A stretch of 5,329 nucleotides of DNA. Source: Halobacteriales archaeon SW_9_67_24 (lineage in GTDB: Archaea > Halobacteriota > Halobacteria > Halobacteriales > Halococcaceae). Below the pieces are notes generated by a model. The model made no database searches and was not told where the DNA came from. It saw nothing but the letters and a program-made list of their open reading frames with translations. The translations under genes and the position numbers were made by a program. Of the stretch, positions 1 through 5,066 are shown piece after piece (positions within the stretch are counted from its first letter, which is position 1; the number at the start of each line of letters is the position of its first letter). The stretch covers positions 1 through 5,329 of the forward strand of contig PXSV01000050.1 of the NCBI GenBank assembly GCA_003022685.1, written 5' to 3'.

Positions 1-285
1 GAGGTCGGTGTGTGTCGTTGAGATCATGGGATCGCCAGCGACCACGAACGCCACCTCGCCGCGCTCGGCCGCGTTGAGGATCGGTTCGGGGTCCTGTTCG
101 ACGCCCGCTCGATCGCGGACCTCGATTTCCGTGTCATGGTGGGTTTCGAGGTCCTCGATCGTGGCTCCGGCGAGTTTGCTGGTGTAGAACTCGGCGAAGA
201 CCCGGTCGGCGTCGCCGAGTGTGGCCTGACCCTCGATCGTGATCGAGCGCTCGTCGTGGAGGCCGAGACCGACGAAAGCGAGCAT
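1..285 (-). CDS. dphB: Diphthine synthase, N-terminal part (cut by window edge)
   Basis: Reading the minus strand from the ATG at 285-283 gives 95 codons with no stop, running off the window at position 1. The protein starts MLAFVGLGLHDERS, continues with ADRVFAEFYTSKLAGAT at about residues 26-42, and reaches AGDPMISTTHTDL at 83-95. These are hallmarks of the tetrapyrrole-methylase-fold diphthine synthase family: GLGL near the N-terminus and the GDxMxxTTH loop, which shapes the SAM pocket. In archaea the enzyme transfers methyl groups from SAM to the modified histidine of elongation factor 2 during diphthamide synthesis in the cytoplasm. Family members are about 260 residues, so roughly the first third is visible. 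The start is chosen because the family begins exactly at this Met. A weak TATA-like element about 27 nt upstream would fit a leaderless transcript. Family assignment is strong; the C-terminal part cannot be judged. Confidence 0.93.
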   Translation of the reverse strand, partial: MLAFVGLGLHDERSITIEGQATLGDADRVFAEFYTSKLAGATIEDLETHHDTEIEVRDRAGVEQDPEPILNAAERGEVAFVVAGDPMISTTHTDL

Positions 286-308
286 GGTATGGTTCGGTTT
301 CGCGGCGG

Positions 309-316
309 GGTAAGCG
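309..316 (-). promoter_or_regulatory. Weak TATA-like element for dphB
   Basis: On the minus strand the sequence reads GCTTACCC, about 25-30 nt upstream of the dphB ATG. The position fits a haloarchaeal promoter giving a leaderless mRNA. The match to the consensus (TTTATA-like) is poor, so this rests on spacing more than sequence. Confidence 0.28.
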
Positions 317-421
317 GTTCGACCTGTGTGATGACGATGGCACTGAGTACGATCCCGTGATCGTCGTGGTTCCGTCGCCAACGATCGGGACCACCGCTCG
401 GCAGGCACCGCGTTCGACACT

Positions 422-498
422 TGAAAGCCCTCGGCCCGCTCACCAGGAACGTCTACGGCTGTGGACGGCAACACGTGCTGAAAGCCCTCGACCCGCTC
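422..498 (+). repeat. Direct repeat pair, 20 bp with one mismatch
   Basis: TGAAAGCCCTCGGCCCGCTC at 422-441 recurs at 479-498 with a single G-to-A change, at an interval of 57 bp. Both copies are preceded by ACAC within a few bases. The second copy runs straight into the long hairpin at 501-562. The arrangement suggests a repeated unit, or slippage duplication of the left end of a repetitive element. It does not encode a recognisable peptide repeat. Confidence 0.7.
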
Positions 499-500
499 GC

Positions 501-562
501 GGTCGCTGTGCGGGATATCCTCGTTCGCTACGCTCACTCGGATAGGGCCCGCACAGACGACC
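501..562. repeat. Long inverted repeat / hairpin
   Basis: GGTCG (501-505) pairs with CGACC (558-562). CTGTGCGGG (506-514) pairs perfectly with CCCGCACAG (548-556). TATCC (516-520) pairs with GGATA (540-544). Only a bulged A557 and a small internal loop (A515 against GGG 545-547) interrupt the stem, giving 19 pairs around a 19-nt loop. There is no T-run on either side, so it is not an obvious terminator. The loop carries the TTCGCTACGCTCACTC-type motif frequent in haloarchaeal repeats. Confidence 0.7.
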
Positions 563-563
563 A

Positions 564-578
564 CGGGGCTTCGCCCCG
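564..578. repeat. Short GC-rich hairpin (CGGGGC-TTC-GCCCCG)
   Basis: Six perfect pairs around a TTC triloop, starting two bases after the longer hairpin at 501-562. The two together look like one structured block. Confidence 0.6.
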
Positions 579-675
579 CGAGCGCGTCTCGCCCTTTCGA
601 TCCTCCAGGGCAGCACCGCAACCGGGCCGCACCGCCCACACGCCTCCCCAACCGATTCGCTCACTCTCTTCGTTC

Positions 676-707
676 GTCCGCTCATCCCTCGCACGGTGTC
701 GGCGGAC
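676..707. repeat. Weak inverted repeat GTCCGC / GCGGAC
   Basis: A six-base perfect inverted repeat (676-681 and 702-707) with a 20-nt loop. It is short enough to arise by chance in GC-rich DNA. It is listed because it continues the series of stems in this gene-free stretch. Confidence 0.3.
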
Positions 708-747
708 CACCTCACTCCACTCATGGGTCGTTCCTCCCCGTTCGCAT

Positions 748-774
748 CGAGGTGTTCCCTTCGGTCACACCTCG
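748..774. repeat. Inverted repeat CGAGGTGT / ACACCTCG
   Basis: Eight perfect pairs (748-755 with 767-774) around an 11-nt loop containing CTTCGG. This is the third clear stem-loop in the gene-free region upstream of trm5. No T-run follows. Confidence 0.5.
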
Positions 775-891
775 CACCGTTCGGGATCCGCCAGCGCGCG
801 CCACAGTATCGGAGGCGCTTCGACACTGCGCCCGGCAGTTGCGAGGTCGTGCTTTCGTCGCATCATGGCCATGGTAACACACGAAGCGTCA

Positions 892-899
892 GCCTTAGG
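892..899 (+). promoter_or_regulatory. Weak TATA-like element for trm5
   Basis: GCCTTAGG is centred about 27 nt upstream of the trm5 ATG, with CGAAG (a possible BRE-like element) some ten bases further upstream. Spacing fits a leaderless haloarchaeal transcript. The sequence match is weak. Confidence 0.28.
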
Positions 900-922
900 C
901 CCGACTGCCGGCGAGTGCGGGT

Positions 923-1900
923 ATGCAGGTGCCGTGCGTCCGCGTCGCGCGCGAGGACGGCGAGCGGACACGCGAGGCGCTCGCCGATCGGGGGCTGCTC
1001 GATCACGACCACGAGATCACCGTCGCGGACGGCTGGCTCTACGCGCCCGTTCTCGATCCCGACGCAGTACCGGAGGAATACACGATCGAGAAACACGACG
1101 TGCCAGCCCGCGAGACCCGGACGCTGCCCGCCGACCTGCTCGGGTTCGATCCGAGCTACGAGCGCCTCGGCGACATTGTGTTGCTCCGTGAAGACGACGC
1201 GGAGCGCGCACGACAGGTTGCCGATGCGGTGATGGATTCCTCGATCCCGGCGAAGACAGTCCTCAATCGCGCTTCAAAGATCGAGGGGGAGTTCCGAACC
1301 CGCGAGTGGGACGTGCTCGCGGGCCAGAGTACCGAAACCATCCACCGCGAATATGGCTATGCGTTCGCGCTCGATGTCGCCGACGTGTACTTCTCGCCCC
1401 GGCTCGCCACCGAGCGCCACCGCGTGATCCAACAGGCGGCGGCCGGCGAGCGGATCGTCGACATGTTCGCCGGCGTCGGCCCCTTCGCCGTTCCCTTCGC
1501 GGGGCGCGGGACGGACGTGATCGCGGTCGATCGCAACCCGACCGCGATCGAGTACCTCCAAGGGAACGCCCGCCGGAACGACGTCGACGACCGAACCGAG
1601 GCGATCGAGGGCGACGTCCGCGAGGTCGCCGCCGGAATCGAGGGTGGGGCCGACCGCATCGTGATGAACCTCCCCCACAGCGCCGACCAGTTCCTCGACA
1701 CCGCGATCGACCTCGCTGGCGAGGAGTGTGTCCTGCACTACTACGACATCCAGCACGAGGACGATCCCTACGGACCGGGCGAGCGCGCGATCCGGGCGGC
1801 GGCCGAGGAGTACGAAGTGGCGGTCGAGACCAGGCACACGGTCCGATCGTACGCACCCCACGAACTGAACGTCTGTCTCGACGTGCGGCTTCGGGCGTGA
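923..1900 (+). CDS. trm5: tRNA (guanine37-N1)-methyltransferase, Trm5 family
   Basis: The 325-residue protein (archaeal Trm5 is typically about 330) should transfer a methyl group from SAM to N1 of G37, next to the anticodon, protecting the reading frame. Residues 1-65 form the small N-terminal domain (MQVPCVRV start). Residues 70-150 are the middle domain with KTVLNRASKIEGEFRTRE. Residues 150-325 are the Rossmann methyltransferase. Visible motifs are VYFSPRLATERHRV (155-168), the SAM-binding DMFAGVGPF (180-188), AVDRNP (201-206), EGDV (229-232), the catalytic-type NLP with following FL (249-258), and SYAPHELNVCLDV near the C-terminus. The ATG at 923 matches the usual family start and has no Shine-Dalgarno, consistent with a leaderless mRNA. 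Neither tRNA just downstream has G at position 37, so they are probably not its substrates. A wyosine-pathway Taw2-like role is less likely because overall length and motifs match Trm5. Confidence 0.92.
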   Translation: MQVPCVRVAREDGERTREALADRGLLDHDHEITVADGWLYAPVLDPDAVPEEYTIEKHDVPARETRTLPADLLGFDPSYERLGDIVLLREDDAERARQVADAVMDSSIPAKTVLNRASKIEGEFRTREWDVLAGQSTETIHREYGYAFALDVADVYFSPRLATERHRVIQQAAAGERIVDMFAGVGPFAVPFAGRGTDVIAVDRNPTAIEYLQGNARRNDVDDRTEAIEGDVREVAAGIEGGADRIVMNLPHSADQFLDTAIDLAGEECVLHYYDIQHEDDPYGPGERAIRAAAEEYEVAVETRHTVRSYAPHELNVCLDVRLRA

Positions 1901-1952
1901 GGAGGACGAAGACGAACGTCCCCGAAACGGCCCGTCGCCAGCGATTCGCAAC

Positions 1953-1960
1953 GATTATAC
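1953..1960 (+). promoter_or_regulatory. TATA box of the tRNA-Thr gene
   Basis: GATTATAC lies with its centre about 28 nt before the first base of the tRNA, the archaeal TATA-to-start distance. It is AT-rich in otherwise GC-rich DNA. Transcription should begin at or within a couple of bases of the mature 5' end. Confidence 0.7.
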
Positions 1961-1985
1961 CCGTCGTGAACGGATCCCGATCCGC

Positions 1986-2060
1986 GCCGGTGTAGCTCAG
2001 ACTGGCAAGAGCGAATCCTTCGTAAGGATTAGGCCGAGGGTTCAAATCCCTCCACCGGCT
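1986..2060 (+). tRNA. tRNA-Thr (anticodon CGU, reads ACG)
   Basis: A complete cloverleaf is visible. The acceptor stem GCCGGTG (1986-1992) pairs perfectly with CACCGGC (2053-2059), and the discriminator is U2060. The D-stem is GCTC/GAGC (1995-1998 with 2009-2012). The anticodon stem AATCC/GGATT encloses loop TTCGTAA (2019-2025) with CGT at 2021-2023. The T arm is GAGGG-TTCAAAT-CCCTC (2036-2052). No intron and no encoded CCA are present. Base 37 is A. The 3' end is also part of a long imperfect inverted repeat that extends to 2112. Confidence 0.97.
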
Positions 2061-2112
2061 CTTTCCGTTCGAGCAACGTGAGAACGAAAGAGCGACGTGG
2101 CGGGATTTGAAT
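2040..2112. repeat. Long imperfect inverted repeat covering the tRNA-Thr 3' end
   Basis: GTTCAAATCCCTCCAC in the tRNA-Thr T arm and acceptor (2040-2055) pairs with the complement of 2097-2112 at 14 of 16 positions. Inward, G2058 pairs with C2093, CTCTTT (2059-2064) pairs with AAAGAG (2087-2092), and CGTTC (2066-2070) pairs with GAACG (2082-2086), with C2065 bulged and an 11-nt loop at 2071-2081. That is about 26 pairs in two 31-nt arms. The inner part could act as a tRNA 3' trailer or termination hairpin. The outer part looks like a second tRNA 3' end facing the opposite way. Confidence 0.7.
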
Positions 2113-2140
2113 CCGGTGTTCCGTATCCACCCTCACACGG
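2094..2140 (-). pseudogene. Possible decayed tRNA 3' half
   Basis: On the minus strand the sequence ATTCAAATCCCGCCAC (2112-2097) looks like a tRNA T loop, T-stem 3' side and acceptor. However, the T stem (CCGGA against CCCGC) keeps only three of five pairs. Just upstream on the same strand, CCGTGT (2140-2135) and ATACGG (2126-2121) can form an anticodon-arm-like stem (with one G-U pair) around an 8-nt loop, one base more than normal. No matching 5' acceptor or D arm is recognisable. I read this as a relic of a tRNA gene once in tandem with tRNA-Gly, or an inverted partial tRNA copy. A chance resemblance is possible. Confidence 0.35.
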
Positions 2141-2141
2141 A

Positions 2142-2171
2142 GTCGAGCGACCGCGAAGCGTGTCGCTCGAC
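2142..2171. repeat. Perfect 10-bp inverted repeat between convergent tRNA genes
   Basis: GTCGAGCGAC (2142-2151) pairs perfectly with GTCGCTCGAC (2162-2171). Inside, CGC (2152-2154) can pair with GCG (2158-2160) around GAA, leaving only U2161 bulged, for 13 pairs in all. On the minus strand it starts 18 nt after the tRNA-Gly 3' end, so it could be a trailer structure or termination aid for that gene. No T-run follows it, so the role is not clear. Confidence 0.6.
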
Positions 2172-2189
2172 GGTTGTGCTCGATAGGAA

Positions 2190-2260
2190 TGCGCTGGCCG
2201 AGATTTGAACTCGGGTTGTGACCATGGCAAGGTCACGTGATACCACTACACTACCAGCGC
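2190..2260 (-). tRNA. tRNA-Gly (anticodon GCC, reads GGC/GGU)
   Basis: On the minus strand the acceptor GCGCTGG (2260-2254) pairs with CCAGCGC (2197-2191), and the discriminator is A (2190). The D arm GTGTAGTGGTATCAC is typical of glycine tRNAs. The anticodon stem TGACC/GGTCA encloses loop TTGCCAT with GCC at 2228-2226. The T arm is CCGAG-TTCAAAT-CTCGG. No intron or encoded CCA. Length is 71 nt. It converges with tRNA-Thr (129 bp between them) and diverges from the methyltransferase/ribosomal-protein operon. Confidence 0.97.
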
Positions 2261-2287
2261 CCTCTACCCGACACTCTCGCGGTGAGG

Positions 2288-2296
2288 AATAAAAGC
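2288..2296 (-). promoter_or_regulatory. TATA box of the tRNA-Gly gene
   Basis: On the minus strand GCTTTTATT is centred about 31 nt upstream of the mature tRNA 5' end, which gives a start a few bases before the tRNA. It is a good TATA-like match and the only AT-rich stretch nearby. Confidence 0.65.
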
Positions 2297-2378
2297 GTTC
2301 CGAACCAATCACACTCCGGGATCGGCTCGGCCCTGGCTCCCGAGAAACCCTGCTTGTGAACGCCACCCACCCACCGAC

Positions 2379-2398
2379 CGAAACGCTACGTTTTTGTA
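2379..2398 (+). promoter_or_regulatory. Probable promoter of the methyltransferase / ribosomal-protein operon
   Basis: CGAAACG (2379-2385, BRE-like) is followed by TTTTTGTA (2391-2398, TATA-like). A start about 25 nt downstream, near 2420, would leave a 5' leader of roughly 30 nt before the ATG at 2452. This is inferred from sequence and spacing only. As the last AT-rich box before the tight gene string, it probably serves rpl3-rpl4-rpl23-rpl2 as well. Confidence 0.5.
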
Positions 2399-2451
2399 AC
2401 CCAATCCGGTAGAAGCGCCACAGTCTAGTGGCACGGCGCGAAAGCGTCGGC

Positions 2452-3297
2452 ATGACAGTCAGCCTGCTCGTGCCGTCATCCCTCTGCCGGGAAGCCGCCG
2501 ACAAGCGCGAGGCGACCCACAAGGTCGGTCTCGTTGCCCGCGCGGCCACCGTCTTCCGGGTCGACCGCGTTGCGGTCTTTCCCGATTCGGACGGCGACCG
2601 GCGATGGGGTGGCGGGTTCGTTTCCACGGTACTGCGGTACGCCGCGACCGCCCCCTACCTCCGAAAGGAGGCGTGGGGCACGCGGGACGAACTGGAGCAG
2701 GCGGGCGTCCTGCCGCCGCTTCGCGCCGTCTCACGGACCGGCTCCGAATCCCAAGGTTCGGGGTCGTCAAGACAGGGAATCGTGACCGAGGTCGGCCCTG
2801 ATGGACGCGTTCGGGTCAATTGCGGACTGCAACACCCGATCTCGCTGGTCGATCCCACCGACGTGGGACTCGACGAGGGAGAGCGTGTGACCGTCAGGAT
2901 CTCTTCGCGAGAGCCGGTCCGCGCGCGGATCGTCGACGAGCCCCTACCCGGGTTCGCCGTCGAGCGCGCGGACCTCTCGGCAGCGCTCGGCCGTGAGGAC
3001 GCCGGGCTCCGGATCGCCACGTCACGCCACGGCCAGGCGCTCACGACGGAGCGACTCGGGGCGTTGGCCGGACGAGTCGAAGGCGGCATGACCGTCGCCT
3101 TCGGCGCGCCCGAGCGAGGGCTGCCGGCAATGGTCGGCATCGACGAGGCGTCGGTGGCGAGCGCGGACGGCGAGACGGGGTCGGACCCTGGCGGGTTCGA
3201 TCGCTGGCTCGACACGGTTCCGAACCAGGGCAGCGAGGTCGTGCGCACCGAGGAAGCGGTGTTCGCGACGCTCGCCTGTCTCACCCTACCGCGATAG
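2452..3297 (+). CDS. SPOUT-superfamily RNA methyltransferase (COG2106 / Methyltrn_RNA_3 type)
   Basis: The 281-residue protein belongs to the family often named putative RNA uridine-N3 methyltransferase. It is expected to use SAM to methylate rRNA; the exact target here is inference. Residues 1-90 begin MTVSLLVPSSL and include RYAATAPYLRK (62-72). About 105-165 look like the inserted beta-rich RNA-binding domain (RQGIVTEVGPDGRVRVNCG). The C-terminal half carries the trefoil-knot SAM site: RHGQALT (192-198), VAFGAPERGLP (215-225), and VPNQGSEVVRTEEAV (256-270). The ATG at 2452 is chosen because the family starts M-T/S-V-x-x-L-x-P-S-S. An in-frame GTG at 2428 would add eight residues (MARRESVG) without family support and sits inside a small hairpin. 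The gene ends 14 nt before rpl3, so it is probably co-transcribed with the ribosomal proteins. From memory, the same gene precedes rpl3 in Methanothermobacter. Confidence 0.88.
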   Translation: MTVSLLVPSSLCREAADKREATHKVGLVARAATVFRVDRVAVFPDSDGDRRWGGGFVSTVLRYAATAPYLRKEAWGTRDELEQAGVLPPLRAVSRTGSESQGSGSSRQGIVTEVGPDGRVRVNCGLQHPISLVDPTDVGLDEGERVTVRISSREPVRARIVDEPLPGFAVERADLSAALGREDAGLRIATSRHGQALTTERLGALAGRVEGGMTVAFGAPERGLPAMVGIDEASVASADGETGSDPGGFDRWLDTVPNQGSEVVRTEEAVFATLACLTLPR

Positions 3298-3301
3298 GAG
3301 G
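3297..3301 (+). promoter_or_regulatory. Shine-Dalgarno of rpl3
   Basis: GGAGG lies 10 nt before the rpl3 ATG and overlaps the last base of the upstream gene's TAG stop. A full SD is notable here because the genes at the left of the window appear leaderless. It supports rpl3 being internal to a polycistronic mRNA. Confidence 0.75.
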
Positions 3302-3311
3302 ACAATCACAC

Positions 3312-4325
3312 ATGGTACAACCAGACAGACCACGCAAGGGCTCGTTGGGATACGGCCCGCGACAGCGCGCATCGAGCGAAGTCCCGCGCTTCGGCTCGTG
3401 GCCCGAGGCTGACGGCCAGCCCGGGCTCCAGGGGTTCGCCGGCTACAAGGCCGGGATGAGCCACGTCGTAATGATCGACGACGCGGCGAACTCCCCGCGC
3501 GAAGGCATGGAACGGACAGTACCCGTAACGGTGGTCGAGACGCCGCCGATGCGGGCGGTCGCGCTCCGGGCGTACGAGGACACGCCCTACGGGCTCCGAC
3601 CGTTGACCGAGACGTGGACCGACGAGCCACACGGCGACCTGGAGCGCGCGCTCGACGTTCCCGGGAGCGGGGGCGACCCCGACGACTTCCGGGAGACCGT
3701 GAGCGAAGCCGATATCGGCGACGTCCGCGCGATAACTCACACAGTGCCCGGCGAGATGGCGAACGTCCCGAAGAAGCGCCCGGACGTGATGGAGACACGG
3801 ATCGGCGGCGGAAGCGTCGACGACCGGATCGAGTTCGGACTCGAACTCCTCGCGGGCGACGGCGAGCACAACCTCACCGAGGTGTTCCGCCCCGGCGAGT
3901 ACATGGACGCCGCCGGCGTCACGAAGGGCAAGGGCACCCAGGGCCCTGTCAAGCGCTGGGGCGTCCAGAAGCGGAAGGGCAAACACTTCCGGCAGGGGTA
4001 CCGCCGACGGATCGGCAACCTCGGCCCGTGGAACCCTTCCCGCGTGCGCTCGACCGTCCCCCAGCAGGGCCAGACGGGCTACCACCAGCGTACCGAGTTG
4101 AACAAACGCCTCGTCGATTCGGGCGACGGCGACGAGCCCTCCGTCGACGGCGGGTTCGTCAACTACGGCGAGATCGACGGGCCGTACGCGCTCGTGAAGG
4201 GATCGCTCCCCGGTCCGGACCAGCGACTGCTCCGGTTCCGGCCGGCGATCAGACCGGGCGACCAGCCGCGCCTCGATCCCGAGGTCCGGTACGTCTCGAC
4301 GGCATCGAACCAGGGGCAAGGATAG
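3312..4325 (+). CDS. rpl3: Large-subunit ribosomal protein L3 (uL3)
   Basis: The 337-residue protein has the archaeal L3 length and is near-collinear with the Haloarcula protein as I recall it. L3 is an early-assembly 23S rRNA binder whose long loop reaches toward the peptidyl-transferase centre. Landmarks are the N-terminal basic extension RPRKGSLGYGPRQR (6-19), QGFAGYKAGM (40-49), the conserved TPPMRAVALRAYEDTPYG (77-94), the highly basic central loop TKGKGTQGPVKRWGVQKRKG (204-223), NLGPWNPSRVRSTVPQQGQ (236-254), and the C-terminal PGDQPRLDPEVRYVS (315-329). An acidic segment around 119-137 is typical of salt-adapted versions. Its TAG stop abuts the rpl4 ATG with no gap, which suggests translational coupling. 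Start choice is supported by the upstream GGAGG and by family N-termini. Confidence 0.99.
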   Translation: MVQPDRPRKGSLGYGPRQRASSEVPRFGSWPEADGQPGLQGFAGYKAGMSHVVMIDDAANSPREGMERTVPVTVVETPPMRAVALRAYEDTPYGLRPLTETWTDEPHGDLERALDVPGSGGDPDDFRETVSEADIGDVRAITHTVPGEMANVPKKRPDVMETRIGGGSVDDRIEFGLELLAGDGEHNLTEVFRPGEYMDAAGVTKGKGTQGPVKRWGVQKRKGKHFRQGYRRRIGNLGPWNPSRVRSTVPQQGQTGYHQRTELNKRLVDSGDGDEPSVDGGFVNYGEIDGPYALVKGSLPGPDQRLLRFRPAIRPGDQPRLDPEVRYVSTASNQGQG

Positions 4326-5066
4326 ATGAACGCGACAGTCTACGACACCGACGGCGGCGAGGCGGGCGAGGTCGAACTCCCCACGGTATTCGAGACGCCG
4401 TACCGGCCCGACCTGATCGGCGATGCGGTGCGCGCCGCGCAGGCGAACCGCACCCAGGCGACCGGCGCGGACGACTACGCCGGGATGCGCACGCCCGCCG
4501 AGTCACACGGCAGCGGTCGCGGCATGGCCCACGTTCCCCGATCGAACGGGCAGGGCCGCCGCGTCCCCCAGGCCATGGGCGGCCGGAAGGCCCACCCGCC
4601 GAAGGAGGAAACCGACGGCTCGAAGCAGATCAACACGAAGGAGCGAAAGCTCGCCACCCGGAGCGCGATCGCGGCGACGACCGACGCCGAACGGGTGAAA
4701 GAGCGCGGTCATCAGTTCGAGGATCGCGATCTCCCGCTCGTGGTGAGCGACGAGTTCGAGGACCTCGTGAAGACCCAGGAGGTCGTCTCCCTGCTCGAAG
4801 CGCTCGGCGTCCACGACGACATCGAGCGCGCCGAGGACAAGAAGATCCGCGCGGGACGCGGGACGACGCGTGGCCGGAAGTACAAGCGGCCGTCGTCGAT
4901 CCTGTTCGTCACGAGCGACGAACCCTCGCGCGCGGCGCGAAACCTCGCGGGCGCGGACGTCGCCCCCGCGCGGGAGGTCAACACCGAGGACCTCGCCCCG
5001 GGCGCACGGGGCGGCCGGCTGACGATCTGGACCGAGAGCGCGATCGAGGAGGTGGCCGACCGATGA
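4326..5066 (+). CDS. rpl4: Large-subunit ribosomal protein L4 (uL4, L1e family)
   Basis: The 246 residues equal, as I recall, the Haloarcula L4 length. L4 binds 23S rRNA, and its extended loop lines the nascent-peptide exit tunnel. Visible blocks are LPTVFETPYRPDLIGDAVRA (18-37), the loop RTPAESHGSGRGMAHVPRSN (55-74), RRVPQAMGGRKAHPPK (78-93), NTKERKLATRSAIAATTD (103-120), KTQEVVSLLEALGV (149-162), and KIRAGRGTTRGRKYKRPSS (173-191) before the acidic tail. The ATG directly follows the rpl3 TAG. The purine-rich AGGGGCAAGGA just upstream (4312-4322) is an imperfect SD, so re-initiation by ribosomes finishing rpl3 is likely. In some bacteria L4 autoregulates the S10 operon; nothing here shows this for the archaeon. 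Confidence 0.99.
   Translation: MNATVYDTDGGEAGEVELPTVFETPYRPDLIGDAVRAAQANRTQATGADDYAGMRTPAESHGSGRGMAHVPRSNGQGRRVPQAMGGRKAHPPKEETDGSKQINTKERKLATRSAIAATTDAERVKERGHQFEDRDLPLVVSDEFEDLVKTQEVVSLLEALGVHDDIERAEDKKIRAGRGTTRGRKYKRPSSILFVTSDEPSRAARNLAGADVAPAREVNTEDLAPGARGGRLTIWTESAIEEVADR
5048..5052 (+). promoter_or_regulatory. Shine-Dalgarno of rpl23
   Basis: GGAGG sits inside the last codons of rpl4, 10 nt before the rpl23 ATG. It fixes the rpl23 start at 5063, in the ATGA overlap. Confidence 0.7.

Larger units (their letters stand above)
286..922. other. 637-bp intergenic stretch without a convincing gene
   Basis: This lies between the divergently transcribed dphB and trm5. Several frames are open through it, but their translations are Arg/Ser/Pro-rich, resemble no family I know, and run into or overlap trm5 in the wrong frame. 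It contains an imperfect hairpin at 353-390, a 20-bp direct repeat (422-441 and 479-498), a long hairpin (501-562), a short GC hairpin (564-578), and further stems at 676-707 and 748-774. It also carries runs of the CGCTCACTCG type that are common in haloarchaeal non-coding repeats. Only the ends, near 286-320 and 890-922, look like promoter DNA. I infer repetitive or remnant DNA for about 420-870. No transposase or clear terminal inverted repeats were seen. Confidence 0.6.

Noticed and set aside
353..390. Imperfect hairpin TCCCG-ATCGT / ACGAT-CGGGA as an operator or riboswitch
   Set aside because: There are ten pairs with a two-base bulge, but it lies 70-100 nt upstream of dphB, outside any likely leader, and matches no known regulatory fold.
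422..498. Possible CRISPR repeat-spacer unit
   Set aside because: Only two copies are present, at a 57-bp interval, with a mismatch. There are no further copies, no leader and no cas gene.
440..826. 128-codon open frame on minus in the same stretch
   Set aside because: It is Arg-rich with no recognisable domain and no promoter or SD. Both strands are open over the same bases, typical of GC-rich non-coding repeat DNA.
417..870. A complete MITE or insertion sequence
   Set aside because: No convincing terminal inverted repeats, target-site duplication or transposase remnant could be found, so only a general repetitive-DNA call is made.
421..1191. 256-codon open frame on plus overlapping the gene-free stretch and trm5
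   Set aside because: The translation is Arg/Ser/Pro-rich, matches no family I know, crosses the hairpin region and then overlaps well-supported trm5 in another frame. Open frames of this length are expected in high-GC DNA.
1904..1921. Hairpin GGACG/CGTCC just after trm5 as a terminator
   Set aside because: Only five pairs with an 8-nt loop and no T-run; easily due to chance.
1263..2045. Long minus-strand open frames antisense to trm5 and reaching into tRNA-Thr
   Set aside because: They are shadows of the Trm5 frame, and one runs through a tRNA gene. Products are Arg/Gly-rich low-complexity or mirror-acidic with no family match.
3306..4319. 337-codon open frame antisense to rpl3
   Set aside because: It is an exact mirror of the rpl3 reading frame. 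L3 conservation explains the coding signal and the antisense product resembles nothing known.
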